In this document: one piece after another, positions 1 through 7,938 of the stretch
How positions within the stretch are numbered: the first letter of the stretch is position 1
Layout: each line of letters opens with the position of its first letter
Assembly: GCF_000787835.1 (NCBI RefSeq)
Contig: NZ_BBPP01000035.1
Location: 3,673 to 67,672, forward strand
From: Streptacidiphilus melanogenes
GTDB taxonomy: Bacteria; Actinomycetota; Actinomycetes; Streptomycetales; Streptomycetaceae
Length of the DNA: 64,000 nt
Direction of reading: 5' to 3'
Made by a program: the position numbers and the translations under genes
The notes under the pieces: generated by a model
Told to the model about the DNA's origin: nothing
Database searches by the model: none
What the model saw: the letters and a program-made list of their open reading frames with translations, nothing else

Positions 1-88
1 GCCCACGCCCCTGACTACGGCGGCCGTCGTGGCGACCTGTGGGGGGCCAAAGCCGGAGCACCGTGCGCAACGTGGGACGATATCCCCC

Positions 89-997
89 ATGTCGACGACC
101 GCCCCCCGCCCCGATGAGCGCGCAGACGCGCGCTACTCGCGGCCCGACGCGTCGATGTCGCTGCTCACGAACGTGGTGGAGCACAGCCTCGACGACGGCT
201 ATGCCGACGAGGCGCGGCGAACCGGCCGCTACGGGAGCAGCCGTCTTCCGACGACGTTGCGCGGCAAGCTGGTCCTCGGGCTGGGGATCGCCCTGGTGGC
301 GACGATCCTGTCCATGGGCGTCAGCCAGGTCCAGCAGAACGCTCCGGTCGCCGCGAAGCAGCGGCAGGAGTTGATCGACCGGATCAACCAGACCACCACG
401 ACGGCGGACGGGGTCCAGCAGCAGGTCGGCCAGCTGGAGTCGCAGCTGGACCAGGCCAGGAGGAACGCGGTCAGCGCGCCGGACACGGCGCAGCTCGACG
501 AGCTGGAGCTCGTCGTGGGGACGACGCCCGTGTCGGGGCCCGGGATCCAGGTGTCGGTCGACGACGCTGCCTCGGCCGGCACGGATCTGAACAACGCGAG
601 CCCGCGGGCCGGGGCCGGGTTCTCGAACACCGGGCGGGTGCGCGACAGTGACCTGCAGCTCGTGGTCAACGCGCTGTGGCAGTCCGGCGCCGAGGCGATC
701 GCGATCAACGGCCAGCGCCTGACCAACCTCTCGGCGATCCGGGCGGCGGGAGACGCGATACTGGTCAACGACCACCCGCTCACGCTGCCGTACGTGCTGC
801 AGGCCATCGGCGGGCCGGGACTGGAGCAGTCGTTCCAGAACAACGCGTACGGCGGGCTGTATCTGGGTCAGTTGAAGCAGAACTACCAGATCCGTTATGG
901 CGTCTCCGCTCAGGGCGGCCTCTCGCTGCCGGCGGCGAGTGTCGGTCCGCTGCTCAATGCTCACCCGTCTCCGTCGGAAGGGACCAAGCGACCGTGA
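89..997 (+). CDS. DUF881 family membrane-anchored protein (first copy)
   Basis: A 302-aa protein with a variable cytoplasmic N-terminus, one transmembrane segment at about residues 61-80, a Gln-rich coiled coil at about 88-125, then an extracytoplasmic DUF881 domain. The domain shows the family pattern of a GPGIQVSVDD stretch, a region ending in IAINGQRLT, and a final YVLQAIGGP stretch. The ATG at 89 is preferred; the frame is open upstream to 29 but that part is unlike the family. It overlaps the next gene by four bases (GTGA). Function is unknown; the family always sits beside Sbp and is assumed to be an envelope or division-associated membrane protein. Confidence 0.9.
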   Translation: MSTTAPRPDERADARYSRPDASMSLLTNVVEHSLDDGYADEARRTGRYGSSRLPTTLRGKLVLGLGIALVATILSMGVSQVQQNAPVAAKQRQELIDRINQTTTTADGVQQQVGQLESQLDQARRNAVSAPDTAQLDELELVVGTTPVSGPGIQVSVDDAASAGTDLNNASPRAGAGFSNTGRVRDSDLQLVVNALWQSGAEAIAINGQRLTNLSAIRAAGDAILVNDHPLTLPYVLQAIGGPGLEQSFQNNAYGGLYLGQLKQNYQIRYGVSAQGGLSLPAASVGPLLNAHPSPSEGTKRP

Positions 998-1326
998 TCG
1001 CCGTACTCGGGCTGGTGCTCGGAGTCGTCGTCGGGCTGTTCGTGCAGCCGGACATCCCTGCTGCCTGGGTTCCGTACCTGCCCATCGCCATCGTGGCCGC
1101 GCTCGACGCGGTCTTCGGGGGCGTGCGCGCGATGCTGGACGGGATCTTCTCCGACAAGGTCTTCGTGGTCTCCTTCCTGTCCAACGTCGTCGTGGCGGCG
1201 CTGATCGTCTTCCTGGGCGACCAGCTCGGCGTCGGTTCGCAGCTGTCGACGGGCGTGATCGTGGTCCTCGGCATCCGGATCTTCTCCAACGCCGCCGCGA
1301 TCAGACGCCATCTGTTCAGGGCCTAG
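994..1326 (+). CDS. sbp: Small basic protein Sbp (DUF1290)
   Basis: A 110-aa integral membrane protein that starts with a GTG overlapping the stop of the preceding DUF881 gene. It has three hydrophobic segments: residues 1-18, 25-42 and 58-75 with continuation to about 95. The YLPIAIVAALDAVFGG and FSDKVFVVSFLSN stretches and the basic C-terminal tail (RRHLFRA) are typical of the Sbp family, whose Bacillus member lies next to cell-division genes. The family has no assigned biochemical role. Position between two DUF881 genes suggests the three products form one membrane assembly (inference). Confidence 0.9.
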   Translation: MIAVLGLVLGVVVGLFVQPDIPAAWVPYLPIAIVAALDAVFGGVRAMLDGIFSDKVFVVSFLSNVVVAALIVFLGDQLGVGSQLSTGVIVVLGIRIFSNAAAIRRHLFRA

Positions 1327-1455
1327 GCCCGGACGTGGTGTCCGTGACGTTCTGTGACAGAACCGGAGTGCAGTGACCGAATACCGGGGTAGTACGGATG
1401 GCAGGATGATCGGCACAAGCCGACAGGCAGGTACGCGAGCGGCAGGAGCAGTACG

Positions 1456-2388
1456 GTGAGCAGCGACGAGGCACCCCGGGGTCCGGAGGACCGGGAGCCC
1501 GAGCGCGCGCCCGAACCGGAGACCGCCGCGGAGCACGCCGGAGAGGGCGTCGGCGGGGACATGCCTGAGACCCCCGCGCACGCCGACGAGGCCGACGCGT
1601 CCGCTGATTCCGACGAGTCGGAGGAGTCCGTCGAGCCCTCGCCCGAGGCGAAGCCGGAGCCGGCGCTCAGCGGACGCCAGCGCCTGGCCGCCGCGCTGTG
1701 GCCGCCTCGGGTCAACCGGGCCCAGCTCGTGGTCGCCCTGCTGCTGTTCGCCCTCGGTCTGGGCGTCGCCTTCCAGGTGCGGGCGAACACCACCCAGAAC
1801 CAGATCCGCGGTGCGCGCCAGGACGACCTGGTCCGCATCCTCGACGAGGTCGACGCCCGGCAGCAGCGCCTGGATCAGGAACGCACGCAGCTGCAGCAGT
1901 CGTTGACCCAGTTGCAGACCAGCTCGAACCAGGCCAAGGAGGCGCAGGCCCAGATCCAGCTGAAGGAGCAGCAGCTCGGCGTGCTCGCCGGGACGGTCGC
2001 CGCGACCGGCCCGGGGGTGACGCTGACCATCAAGGACCCGGGCGGGAACGTCCAGGCGGCTATGCTGCTCAACACGCTGGAGGAGCTGCGCGCGGCAGGG
2101 GCGGAGGCGGTACAGATCAACAATGTCCGGGTGGTGGCGGGTACCTGGTTCTCGGATGCGAACCGGGGGACGGTGACGATCAGCGGCACGACGGTCTCCG
2201 AGCCGTACGTCTTCACGGCCATCGGCAACCCGCAGGATCTCGATACGGCGCTCAACATCCCGGGTGGTGTGGTGCAGTCCGTGGCCAGCGACAAGGGGAC
2301 GGCGACGGTGAAGCGATCGCAGTCGCTGGACGTGACTGCCTTGATCCCTTTGAGCACGCCCGACTACGCTCACACGACGCATCCATGA
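1456..2388 (+). CDS. DUF881 family membrane-anchored protein (second copy)
   Basis: A 310-aa protein with an acidic, disordered N-terminus rich in Glu, Asp, Ser and Pro (residues 1-70), one transmembrane segment at about 90-108, a Gln-rich coiled coil at about 112-170, and a C-terminal DUF881 domain (GPGVTLTIKDPG; VQINNVRVVAGTWF; YVFTAIGNP). The GTG at 1456 has a purine-rich site (GGCAGGAGC) just upstream. Architecture is the same as the copy at 89-997 but the sequences have diverged, so this is an old paralogue. It lies in the same block as Sbp and the FHA/FtsR genes. Function unknown. Confidence 0.9.
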   Translation: MSSDEAPRGPEDREPERAPEPETAAEHAGEGVGGDMPETPAHADEADASADSDESEESVEPSPEAKPEPALSGRQRLAAALWPPRVNRAQLVVALLLFALGLGVAFQVRANTTQNQIRGARQDDLVRILDEVDARQQRLDQERTQLQQSLTQLQTSSNQAKEAQAQIQLKEQQLGVLAGTVAATGPGVTLTIKDPGGNVQAAMLLNTLEELRAAGAEAVQINNVRVVAGTWFSDANRGTVTISGTTVSEPYVFTAIGNPQDLDTALNIPGGVVQSVASDKGTATVKRSQSLDVTALIPLSTPDYAHTTHP

Positions 2389-2494
2389 CGTTCACGACGT
2401 TCACGTTCCGACCAGATCCAGCCGCACCAGTCCTGTCCACGATGGCTCCACCTCGCCCCACGGGCGGGTCCGTGTCACGCAAGGGGTATCGCCC

Positions 2495-3334
2495 GTGAGT
2501 CTGTTCTCGAAGCTGTTCGGCCGGAAGTCCCGCGAGGGCGCCGCGGTCGAGGCGCCCACCGCCCGCCACCGCCGGGCGGACGCCGAGTACGGGGCCGGTG
2601 TCCCGGGCATGCGTGCCCCCGAGGCCGACAACTACACGCCGGCCGGTGAACGACCGCTCTTCCGTGACGAGGACGGCCGACACGCGGGCGTGCCCAGTGG
2701 CGGTCCTATAGCCTCCCAGCCGGTACCCTCAAGCTCAGGTGGAGGGTTTGCGGCCGATCCGTATTCCCAAGGCCAGTCAGGCGATCCGCGACAGGAGGCC
2801 GCAGGCGTGTCGTTGTGCACCCGATGCGGATACAACAACCCCGAGTCCGCCCGCTTCTGCTCCAACTGCGGCGCCCCGCTGCGGGCTCGTACGGGCGGGG
2901 CCGAGCGTCCCTCGGAGACGACGTCCACGATCTCGATCTCGGGTCTGGAGGCTTACGAGCCCGAGACGGCCACCCAGGTCCCCGGCCTCTCGCCGGAGGC
3001 GCAGGCGGCCGTCGACGCGCTGCCGCCGGGCTCGGCCCTGCTGGTGGTGCGCCGTGGTCCGAACTCGGGCAGCCGGTTCCTGCTGGACACCGACCTGACC
3101 ACGGCCGGTCGCCACCCGGAGAGCGACATCTTCCTCGACGACATCACCGTCTCCCGGCGCCACGTGGAGTTCCGGCGCCACCAGGGCGGTGCGTTCACCG
3201 TGGCCGACGTCGGCAGCCTGAACGGCACCTACGTCAACCGGGAGCAGATCGACGAGGTGCCGCTGAACACCGGCGACGAGGTGCAGATCGGGAAGTACCG
3301 GCTGGTCTTCTTCGCCGCCCGCCCGGGGTACTGA
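2495..3334 (+). CDS. Zinc-ribbon and FHA domain protein, GarA/OdhI-like
   Basis: A 279-aa cytoplasmic protein. Residues 1-100 are low-complexity; residues 108-125 hold a zinc ribbon with four cysteines (C108, C111, C122, C125); residues 180-272 are an FHA phosphothreonine-binding domain with GRHPESDIFLDD, VSRRH and SLNGTYVN. Between them, ETTST at 141-145 matches the phosphorylated ETTS motif of mycobacterial GarA and corynebacterial OdhI, where Ser/Thr kinases phosphorylate the Thr pair and the FHA domain then folds back on it. In those species the protein controls 2-oxoglutarate metabolism. The same role here is inferred; the added zinc ribbon and the division-linked context are differences worth noting. 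Confidence 0.88.
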   Translation: MSLFSKLFGRKSREGAAVEAPTARHRRADAEYGAGVPGMRAPEADNYTPAGERPLFRDEDGRHAGVPSGGPIASQPVPSSSGGGFAADPYSQGQSGDPRQEAAGVSLCTRCGYNNPESARFCSNCGAPLRARTGGAERPSETTSTISISGLEAYEPETATQVPGLSPEAQAAVDALPPGSALLVVRRGPNSGSRFLLDTDLTTAGRHPESDIFLDDITVSRRHVEFRRHQGGAFTVADVGSLNGTYVNREQIDEVPLNTGDEVQIGKYRLVFFAARPGY

Positions 3335-3374
3335 GACGCGGTGCCCCGCCCCTGGGAGGAGTGAGTCAACCGTC

Positions 3375-4175
3375 GTGCAAGCTGACAGCGGTATCCCCGG
3401 GGCGGTGGCGCCCTTCGTCCCCACCGGCCGTCGGGCCGGAGCGGTCGCCCTGCGGCCGCAACTGCTCAGCATCGGCGCGGTTCTGACCGAGCTGCAGGCG
3501 GAGTTCCCCGAGGTCACCATCTCCAAGATCCGGTTCCTGGAGGCGGAGCGGCTGGTCGAGCCGCAGCGGACGCCCTCGGGGTACCGCAAGTTCAGCGCCG
3601 CGGACGTGGAGCGGCTGGCGTATGTGCTGCGCATGCAGCGGGACCACTACCTGCCGCTGCGCGTCATCCGCGAGCACCTCGCCGCACTCGACCGCGGCGA
3701 GAACCCGCCCGCGTTGCCCGGCCCGGGCGGACCCGGCGGCCAGGGCGGCCATGGCGGTGCGGGGGAGGAGCCGCAGGACACGGTGACCACGCCCGGTCCC
3801 TCGGTCTCGGGCCCCCGGCTGGGGCGTGCCGAGTTGTTGGCCGCCGCCGGGATCACCGAGCAGCAGCTGACCGACTGGGAGTCCTACGGGCTGGTCGCCG
3901 CGGAGGGGGACGGCGGCTTCGACGGCGAGATGCTGCAAGTGGCGCGCCTCATCGCGGAGTTGGGCCGCTTCGGCCTGGAGCCGCGGCATCTGAGGGCGGT
4001 GAAGGCCGCCGCGGACCGCGAGGTGGGCCTGGTCGAGCAGGTCGTCGCCCCGCTGCGGCGGCACCGTAATCCGCAGACCCGCGCGCACGCCGCGGCGATG
4101 GCCCGCGAGCTGGCCAACCTCTCGGTGCGCCTGCACGCCGCCCTCGTCCAGGTCGGCCTGCGCGCACGGCCATGA
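3375..4175 (+). CDS. ftsR: MerR-family regulator, FtsR-like
   Basis: A 266-aa regulator. An N-terminal winged helix (about residues 28-105, ISKIRFLEAERLVEPQRTPSGYRKFSAADVERL) is the MerR DNA-binding fold; it lacks the usual leading start-of-domain form and has a long Gly/Pro linker (about 113-150) before a C-terminal effector-like domain. FtsR of Corynebacterium glutamicum, which activates ftsZ, has this organisation and lies in the same neighbourhood behind the GarA/OdhI homologue. The GTG start follows a GGAGGA site about 14 bases upstream. The target in this organism is not shown by the sequence. Confidence 0.85.
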   Translation: MQADSGIPGAVAPFVPTGRRAGAVALRPQLLSIGAVLTELQAEFPEVTISKIRFLEAERLVEPQRTPSGYRKFSAADVERLAYVLRMQRDHYLPLRVIREHLAALDRGENPPALPGPGGPGGQGGHGGAGEEPQDTVTTPGPSVSGPRLGRAELLAAAGITEQQLTDWESYGLVAAEGDGGFDGEMLQVARLIAELGRFGLEPRHLRAVKAAADREVGLVEQVVAPLRRHRNPQTRAHAAAMARELANLSVRLHAALVQVGLRARP

Positions 4176-4258
4176 CTGTTGCGCTCCCCTAGCGAAGTGC
4201 GGCTTCTCGCTTGCGTCCCCGAACCATGGAGCAACTGGCCTATCGGCCCAGCGCGCCC

Positions 4259-4270
4259 TAGGGTTGCATT
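4259..4270 (+). promoter_or_regulatory. -10 box of a probably leaderless promoter for DUF151 gene
   Basis: TAGGGT at 4259-4264 is followed by six bases and then the GTG start codon, placing the expected transcription start on or next to the start codon. No Shine-Dalgarno sequence is present. No good -35 hexamer is visible. Confidence 0.5.
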
Positions 4271-4747
4271 GTGAACGAGCTAGACGTCGTGGGCGTCCGG
4301 GTGGAGATGCCGTCGAACCAGCCGATCGTGCTGCTGCGCGAGGTCGGCGGGGACCGCTACCTGCCCATCTGGATCGGGCCCGGCGAGGCCACCGCCATCG
4401 CCTTCGCGCAGCAGGGCATGACACCCGTGCGTCCGCTCACGCACGACCTCTTCCGCAACGTGCTGGAAGCGGTCGGGCAGCGCCTCACCGCCGTGCGGAT
4501 CACGGACCTGCGGGAGGGCGTGTTCTACGCGGAGCTGGTCTTCGCCAGCGGCGTCGAGGTCAGCGCGCGTCCGTCGGACGCGATAGCGCTGGCGCTGCGG
4601 ACGGGTACGCCGATCTACGGCGCGGAGGACGTGCTCGACGAGGCCGGCATCGCGATCCCGGACGAGCAGGAGGACGAGGTCGAGCGGTTCCGCGAGTTCC
4701 TCGACCAGATCTCCCCGGAGGACTTCGGCAGTTCCGGCTCTCAGTGA
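4271..4747 (+). CDS. DUF151 bifunctional-nuclease family protein
   Basis: A 158-aa protein covering the whole DUF151 domain (about residues 1-135): LDVVGVRVEMPSNQPIVLLRE, then LPIWIGPGEATAIAF, then the conserved RPLTHDLF and SARPSDAIALALR segments. The C-terminal tail is acidic. The plant/bacterial family has reported DNase and RNase activity, but its role in actinobacteria is unsettled. The GTG start has no ribosome binding site; a TAGGGT box ends exactly six bases upstream, so the message is probably leaderless. It lies between two MerR regulator genes. Confidence 0.9.
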   Translation: MNELDVVGVRVEMPSNQPIVLLREVGGDRYLPIWIGPGEATAIAFAQQGMTPVRPLTHDLFRNVLEAVGQRLTAVRITDLREGVFYAELVFASGVEVSARPSDAIALALRTGTPIYGAEDVLDEAGIAIPDEQEDEVERFREFLDQISPEDFGSSGSQ

Positions 4748-4860
4748 CTTCAGTAAGGGGAGGGTTTGAGCCGCTCCATTCGAGCGGAGATACCCGGCTC
4801 GGGGACACGCAAAACCACCCACGAGGCTGACGTCACCCGCCATGCCGAGCGTGGCGATCG

Positions 4861-4889
4861 TTGACGCGCTCTTGCCTACTGCCTACCTT
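4861..4889 (+). promoter_or_regulatory. Probable sigma-70-type promoter for the second MerR gene
   Basis: TTGACG (4861-4866) and TACCTT (4884-4889) are separated by 17 bases. The predicted transcript starts near 4896, which rules out the upstream in-frame GTG at 4895 as the start and supports the GTG at 4964. Confidence 0.5.
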
Positions 4890-4963
4890 CGACTGTGAAC
4901 GTCCCGGGTGTGCCACCCCGCACCCCCGCTGCGGCGGTTCCGGAGTCGACAGGACGGAGGGTC

Positions 4964-5611
4964 GTGTTGAGCAGCACGGGTGACAGAACAGCCACAAGCG
5001 GCTCATGCCCCATCCATACCCCGGTCCGGACGCTGCCGCGTGCGGCGCGGTCCGGGTGGGAGGGGATGCCGACGGTGCCGCTGCCGGCGGAACCACAGGA
5101 CGACGTGCTGCCCAGTGCCGAGCTGATCGGCTACCGCGGACCGACCGCCTGCGCGGCGGCGGGGATCACCTATCGCCAGCTGGACTACTGGGCCCGCACC
5201 GGCCTGGTCGAGCCGAGCGTGCGCCCGGCCCAGGGCTCCGGGACGCAGCGGCTCTACGCGGTCCGCGACATCCTCGTGCTCAAGGTGGTCAAGCGGCTGC
5301 TCGACGCGGGCGTCTCGTTGCAGAGCATCCGGACGGCCGTCGACCATCTGGCCCAGCGGCCGGAGGAGGCGCTGCCCGGCATCACGCTGATGAGCGACGG
5401 CGCGACGGTCTACGAGTGCAGTTCCGCGCACCAGGTCGTCGAGCTGCTCCAGCGCGGGCAGGGGATCTTCGGCATCGCCGTCGGAGCGGTGGCGCGCGAG
5501 GTGGAGTCCTCGCTCAGCCGACTGCACGGCGAGCGCGCCGACACCGGGGAGAACGTCCTCGGCTTCGACCCGGCCGACGAACTCGCCCGGCGCCGCAACC
5601 GCGCGGTCTGA
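4964..5611 (+). CDS. MerR-family transcriptional regulator
   Basis: A 215-aa regulator with a MerR winged helix that contains the YRQLDYWARTGLVEPS recognition helix and LYAVRDILVLKVVKRLLDAGVSLQSIRTAV dimer-helix start. The C-terminal part (YECSSAHQVVELLQRGQGIFGIAVG) has no recognised ligand motif. The GTG at 4964 is chosen because a GGAGG site lies eight bases before it and the likely promoter -10 is only 75 bases upstream; the frame is open further up to 4895. It is the second MerR gene within 1.6 kb and follows DUF151, an order I recall as conserved in Streptomyces. Confidence 0.85.
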   Translation: MLSSTGDRTATSGSCPIHTPVRTLPRAARSGWEGMPTVPLPAEPQDDVLPSAELIGYRGPTACAAAGITYRQLDYWARTGLVEPSVRPAQGSGTQRLYAVRDILVLKVVKRLLDAGVSLQSIRTAVDHLAQRPEEALPGITLMSDGATVYECSSAHQVVELLQRGQGIFGIAVGAVAREVESSLSRLHGERADTGENVLGFDPADELARRRNRAV

Positions 5612-5665
5612 GCCGCGCGTCCGCTCCGTCGAAGAGGGAAACGATCGACGGCGGGTGGGGGACGT

Positions 5666-6376
5666 ATGCGGGTGGGGCTGCCACGGTTGCGCCGGTGGGG
5701 CTGGTTGCGCCCGGTGCGCTGGCACGAGCGCAGGACCCGGCGCAGGGCGTTCCAGCTGCTCTGCGCGGCGGCGCTGGCGGTGCTGGTGCCGACGGGCGTG
5801 GTCTGGTTGCAGGGCGGCCCGAGACTGCGGACCGTCGCGGACGCCCCCGCCGAGCCGGTCGTGATGGTCTTCGGCGCGGGGCTCGACGGTGGCAGGCCGT
5901 CCCCGTACCTGGCGCACCGGCTCGACGCCGCACTCGCGCTCTACCGTGAGGGCCGGGTCCGCGCGGTGCTGGTGACCGGCGACAACAGCCGGGTCAGCTA
6001 CGACGAGCCCGACGCGATGCGCGCCTACCTCGTGCAGCACGGAGTGCCGGCCGACCGGGTCGTGCGGGACTACGCGGGGTTCAACACCTGGGACTCCTGC
6101 AGCCGCGCGCACCGCATCTTCGGGGTCACCCGGGCGCTGCTGGTCAACCAGGGCTACGCGGTCCGGCGCGCGGTCGCGCTGTGCGAGGCGGCGGGCATCG
6201 ACGCGTACGGCATCGGCGTCGAGGAGCCGCACGACGTGACCTGGCAGGCGGGCGTGGTGCGGGAGATCGCGTCCATGGACAAGGCCGTGCTGCTCGACGA
6301 GCTGTTCGATCCGAATCCGCACCTGCTCGGGCCCAAGGAGACCTCGCTGGCCTCGGCGGAGGCCGCGGCGCACTGA
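5666..6376 (+). CDS. SanA/YdcF-like (DUF218) membrane-anchored protein
   Basis: A 236-aa protein with basic cytoplasmic N-terminus, one transmembrane segment at about residues 30-50, and an extracytoplasmic DUF218 domain starting VVMVFGAGL and continuing through VLVTGDNS, YDEPDAMRAYLVQHGVP, the DSCSRAH segment and the LLVNQGYAVRRAVALCEAAGID segment. This is the SanA (vancomycin-sensitivity) branch, thought to act in envelope barrier function; the enzymatic activity is not known. It is read in the same direction as the MerR block with only a 54-base gap. Confidence 0.85.
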   Translation: MRVGLPRLRRWGWLRPVRWHERRTRRRAFQLLCAAALAVLVPTGVVWLQGGPRLRTVADAPAEPVVMVFGAGLDGGRPSPYLAHRLDAALALYREGRVRAVLVTGDNSRVSYDEPDAMRAYLVQHGVPADRVVRDYAGFNTWDSCSRAHRIFGVTRALLVNQGYAVRRAVALCEAAGIDAYGIGVEEPHDVTWQAGVVREIASMDKAVLLDELFDPNPHLLGPKETSLASAEAAAH

Positions 6377-6439
6377 CGGAGGGTCGGGCGGCGGCGTCGC
6401 CGCGGCTCCGTTGTCGTACCTGTGCGCGATGATCGGGCT

Positions 6440-7852
6440 ATGCGTCCCGTGCCGTCGATCCTGCACCTCGACATGGACGCCTTCTTCGCCTCGGTGGAGC
6501 AGGCGTCCAAGCCGAGCCTGCGCGGGAAGCCGGTGATCGTCGGCGGCCTGGGCGCGCGGGGCGTCGTCTCGACGGCCTCCTACGAGGCGCGGCGCTTCGG
6601 GGTGCACTCGGCCATGGCGATGGCGCAGGCACGTCGACTGGCGCCCAACGCCGCCTACCTGATCCCGCGCTTCGAGCTGTACCGGCAGGTCAGCGACGAG
6701 GTGATGGCGCTGCTGCGGGAGCTGTCCCCGCTGGTCGAGCCGCTGAGCCTGGACGAGGCCTTCGTCGACCTCGCGGCGGGCCCGTACGGGGAGGCGCTGG
6801 CGACGGAGGGTGCGGAGCTGGCCCGTGCGGTGGCGGAGGACCTGCGGGAGGACATCCGCACCAAGGTGGGCCTCACCGCCTCGGTGGGCCTGTCGACGAC
6901 GAAGTTCCTCGCCAAGATCGCCTCCGAGCAGGCCAAACCCGACGGTCTGGTGCTGATCGAGGCCGGGCGGGAGCGGGAGGTGCTGGACACGCTCTCCGTC
7001 CGCGCGCTGCCGGGGGTCGGCCCGGCCACGGAGGAGACGCTGCGGCGCGCGGGTCTGACGCAGATCCGGGAGGTGGCTGCTCTCCCACAGGAGGAGCTGG
7101 TGCACCTGCTCGGCCGCGCGCACGGCGCGGGCGTCCACGCGCTGGCGCTCGGGCTCGACGACCGCCCCGTGGTGGCGGAGCGGGACGCCAAGTCGGTCTC
7201 CGTCGAGGACACCTTCGAGGTGGACCTGCTCGACCGCGACCACATCGTCACCGAGTTGGAGCGGCTGGCCGACCGCTGCGTGCGCCGGCTGCGGGCCGCC
7301 GGGCGGTCGGGCCGGACGGTCGTCGTCAAGATCCGCCGCTTCGACTTCAGCACGCTGACCCGGAGCGAGACGCTGCCCGCGCCGACGGACGACTCGCTGG
7401 TCATCGCGCAGATGGCCCGTCGCCTGCTGGACTCGGTGGAGCTGCTGGGCGGCATCCGGCTGCTCGGCGTCGGCGTGACGGGGCTCGCCGACTGGACGCA
7501 GGAGGACCTCTTCGCCCAGGCGCTGCGGGAGGGCCTGGAGGAGGACGCGGCGGACGAGGCCGCAGGCGAGGCTGCGGGCGAGGAGGAGGCGCGGGAGGAC
7601 GCGGCGTACGGAGGCCCGGCCGGTCCGCGTGCCTTCCACCCGGGCGGGGAGCCGAAGGCCCGGCGCTGGGCGCCGGGACAGGACGTGGAGCACACGGAGT
7701 TCGGGCACGGCTGGGTGCAGGGCAGCGGCGTGGGCCGGGTCACCGTCCGCTTCGAGACCCCGAACTCGCCGATCGGCCGCGTGCGGACCTTCGCCGTCGA
7801 CGATCCGGCCCTGAGCACGGCCGGGGCCCTGCCGCTGCTGGGCGGCGTGTAG
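6440..7852 (+). CDS. dinB: DNA polymerase IV (Y-family)
   Basis: A 470-aa translesion polymerase. The catalytic motifs are LHLDMDAFFASVEQ at the N-terminus and SLDEAFVDL about residue 105, giving the metal-binding acidic residues; thumb HhH segment ALPGVGPATEETLRRAG and little-finger domain follow. Residues beyond about 365 are an Ala/Glu-rich linker and a C-terminal HTEFGHGWVQGSGVGRVTVRFETP module that is usual in streptomycete DinB and reminiscent of a small beta-barrel. The ATG at 6440 is preferred over the GTG at 6422 because the conserved protein starts near it. No LexA box was seen upstream. Confidence 0.93.
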   Translation: MRPVPSILHLDMDAFFASVEQASKPSLRGKPVIVGGLGARGVVSTASYEARRFGVHSAMAMAQARRLAPNAAYLIPRFELYRQVSDEVMALLRELSPLVEPLSLDEAFVDLAAGPYGEALATEGAELARAVAEDLREDIRTKVGLTASVGLSTTKFLAKIASEQAKPDGLVLIEAGREREVLDTLSVRALPGVGPATEETLRRAGLTQIREVAALPQEELVHLLGRAHGAGVHALALGLDDRPVVAERDAKSVSVEDTFEVDLLDRDHIVTELERLADRCVRRLRAAGRSGRTVVVKIRRFDFSTLTRSETLPAPTDDSLVIAQMARRLLDSVELLGGIRLLGVGVTGLADWTQEDLFAQALREGLEEDAADEAAGEAAGEEEAREDAAYGGPAGPRAFHPGGEPKARRWAPGQDVEHTEFGHGWVQGSGVGRVTVRFETPNSPIGRVRTFAVDDPALSTAGALPLLGGV

Positions 7853-7877
7853 CCGCAACAGGTGGACGACCCGCGTC

Positions 7878-7911
7878 GTGCCCCCGGCCGGAGGCCGGAG
7901 GCCGGGGGCAC
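7878..7911. terminator. Bidirectional terminator hairpin
   Basis: Perfect 12-bp stem GTGCCCCCGGCC / GGCCGGGGGCAC with a 10-base loop, in the 86-base gap between the convergent dinB and PRC-barrel genes. No U-run on either side, as is common in streptomycetes. Confidence 0.75.
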
Positions 7912-7938
7912 GTGGCGCTTTGGCCTTCCGGGCCGGGA

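Noticed and set aside
4895-4963. Upstream GTG at 4895 as start of the second MerR gene
   Set aside because: It would coincide with the predicted transcription start, has no ribosome binding site, and the added residues do not resemble the family; GTG 4964 has GGAGG.
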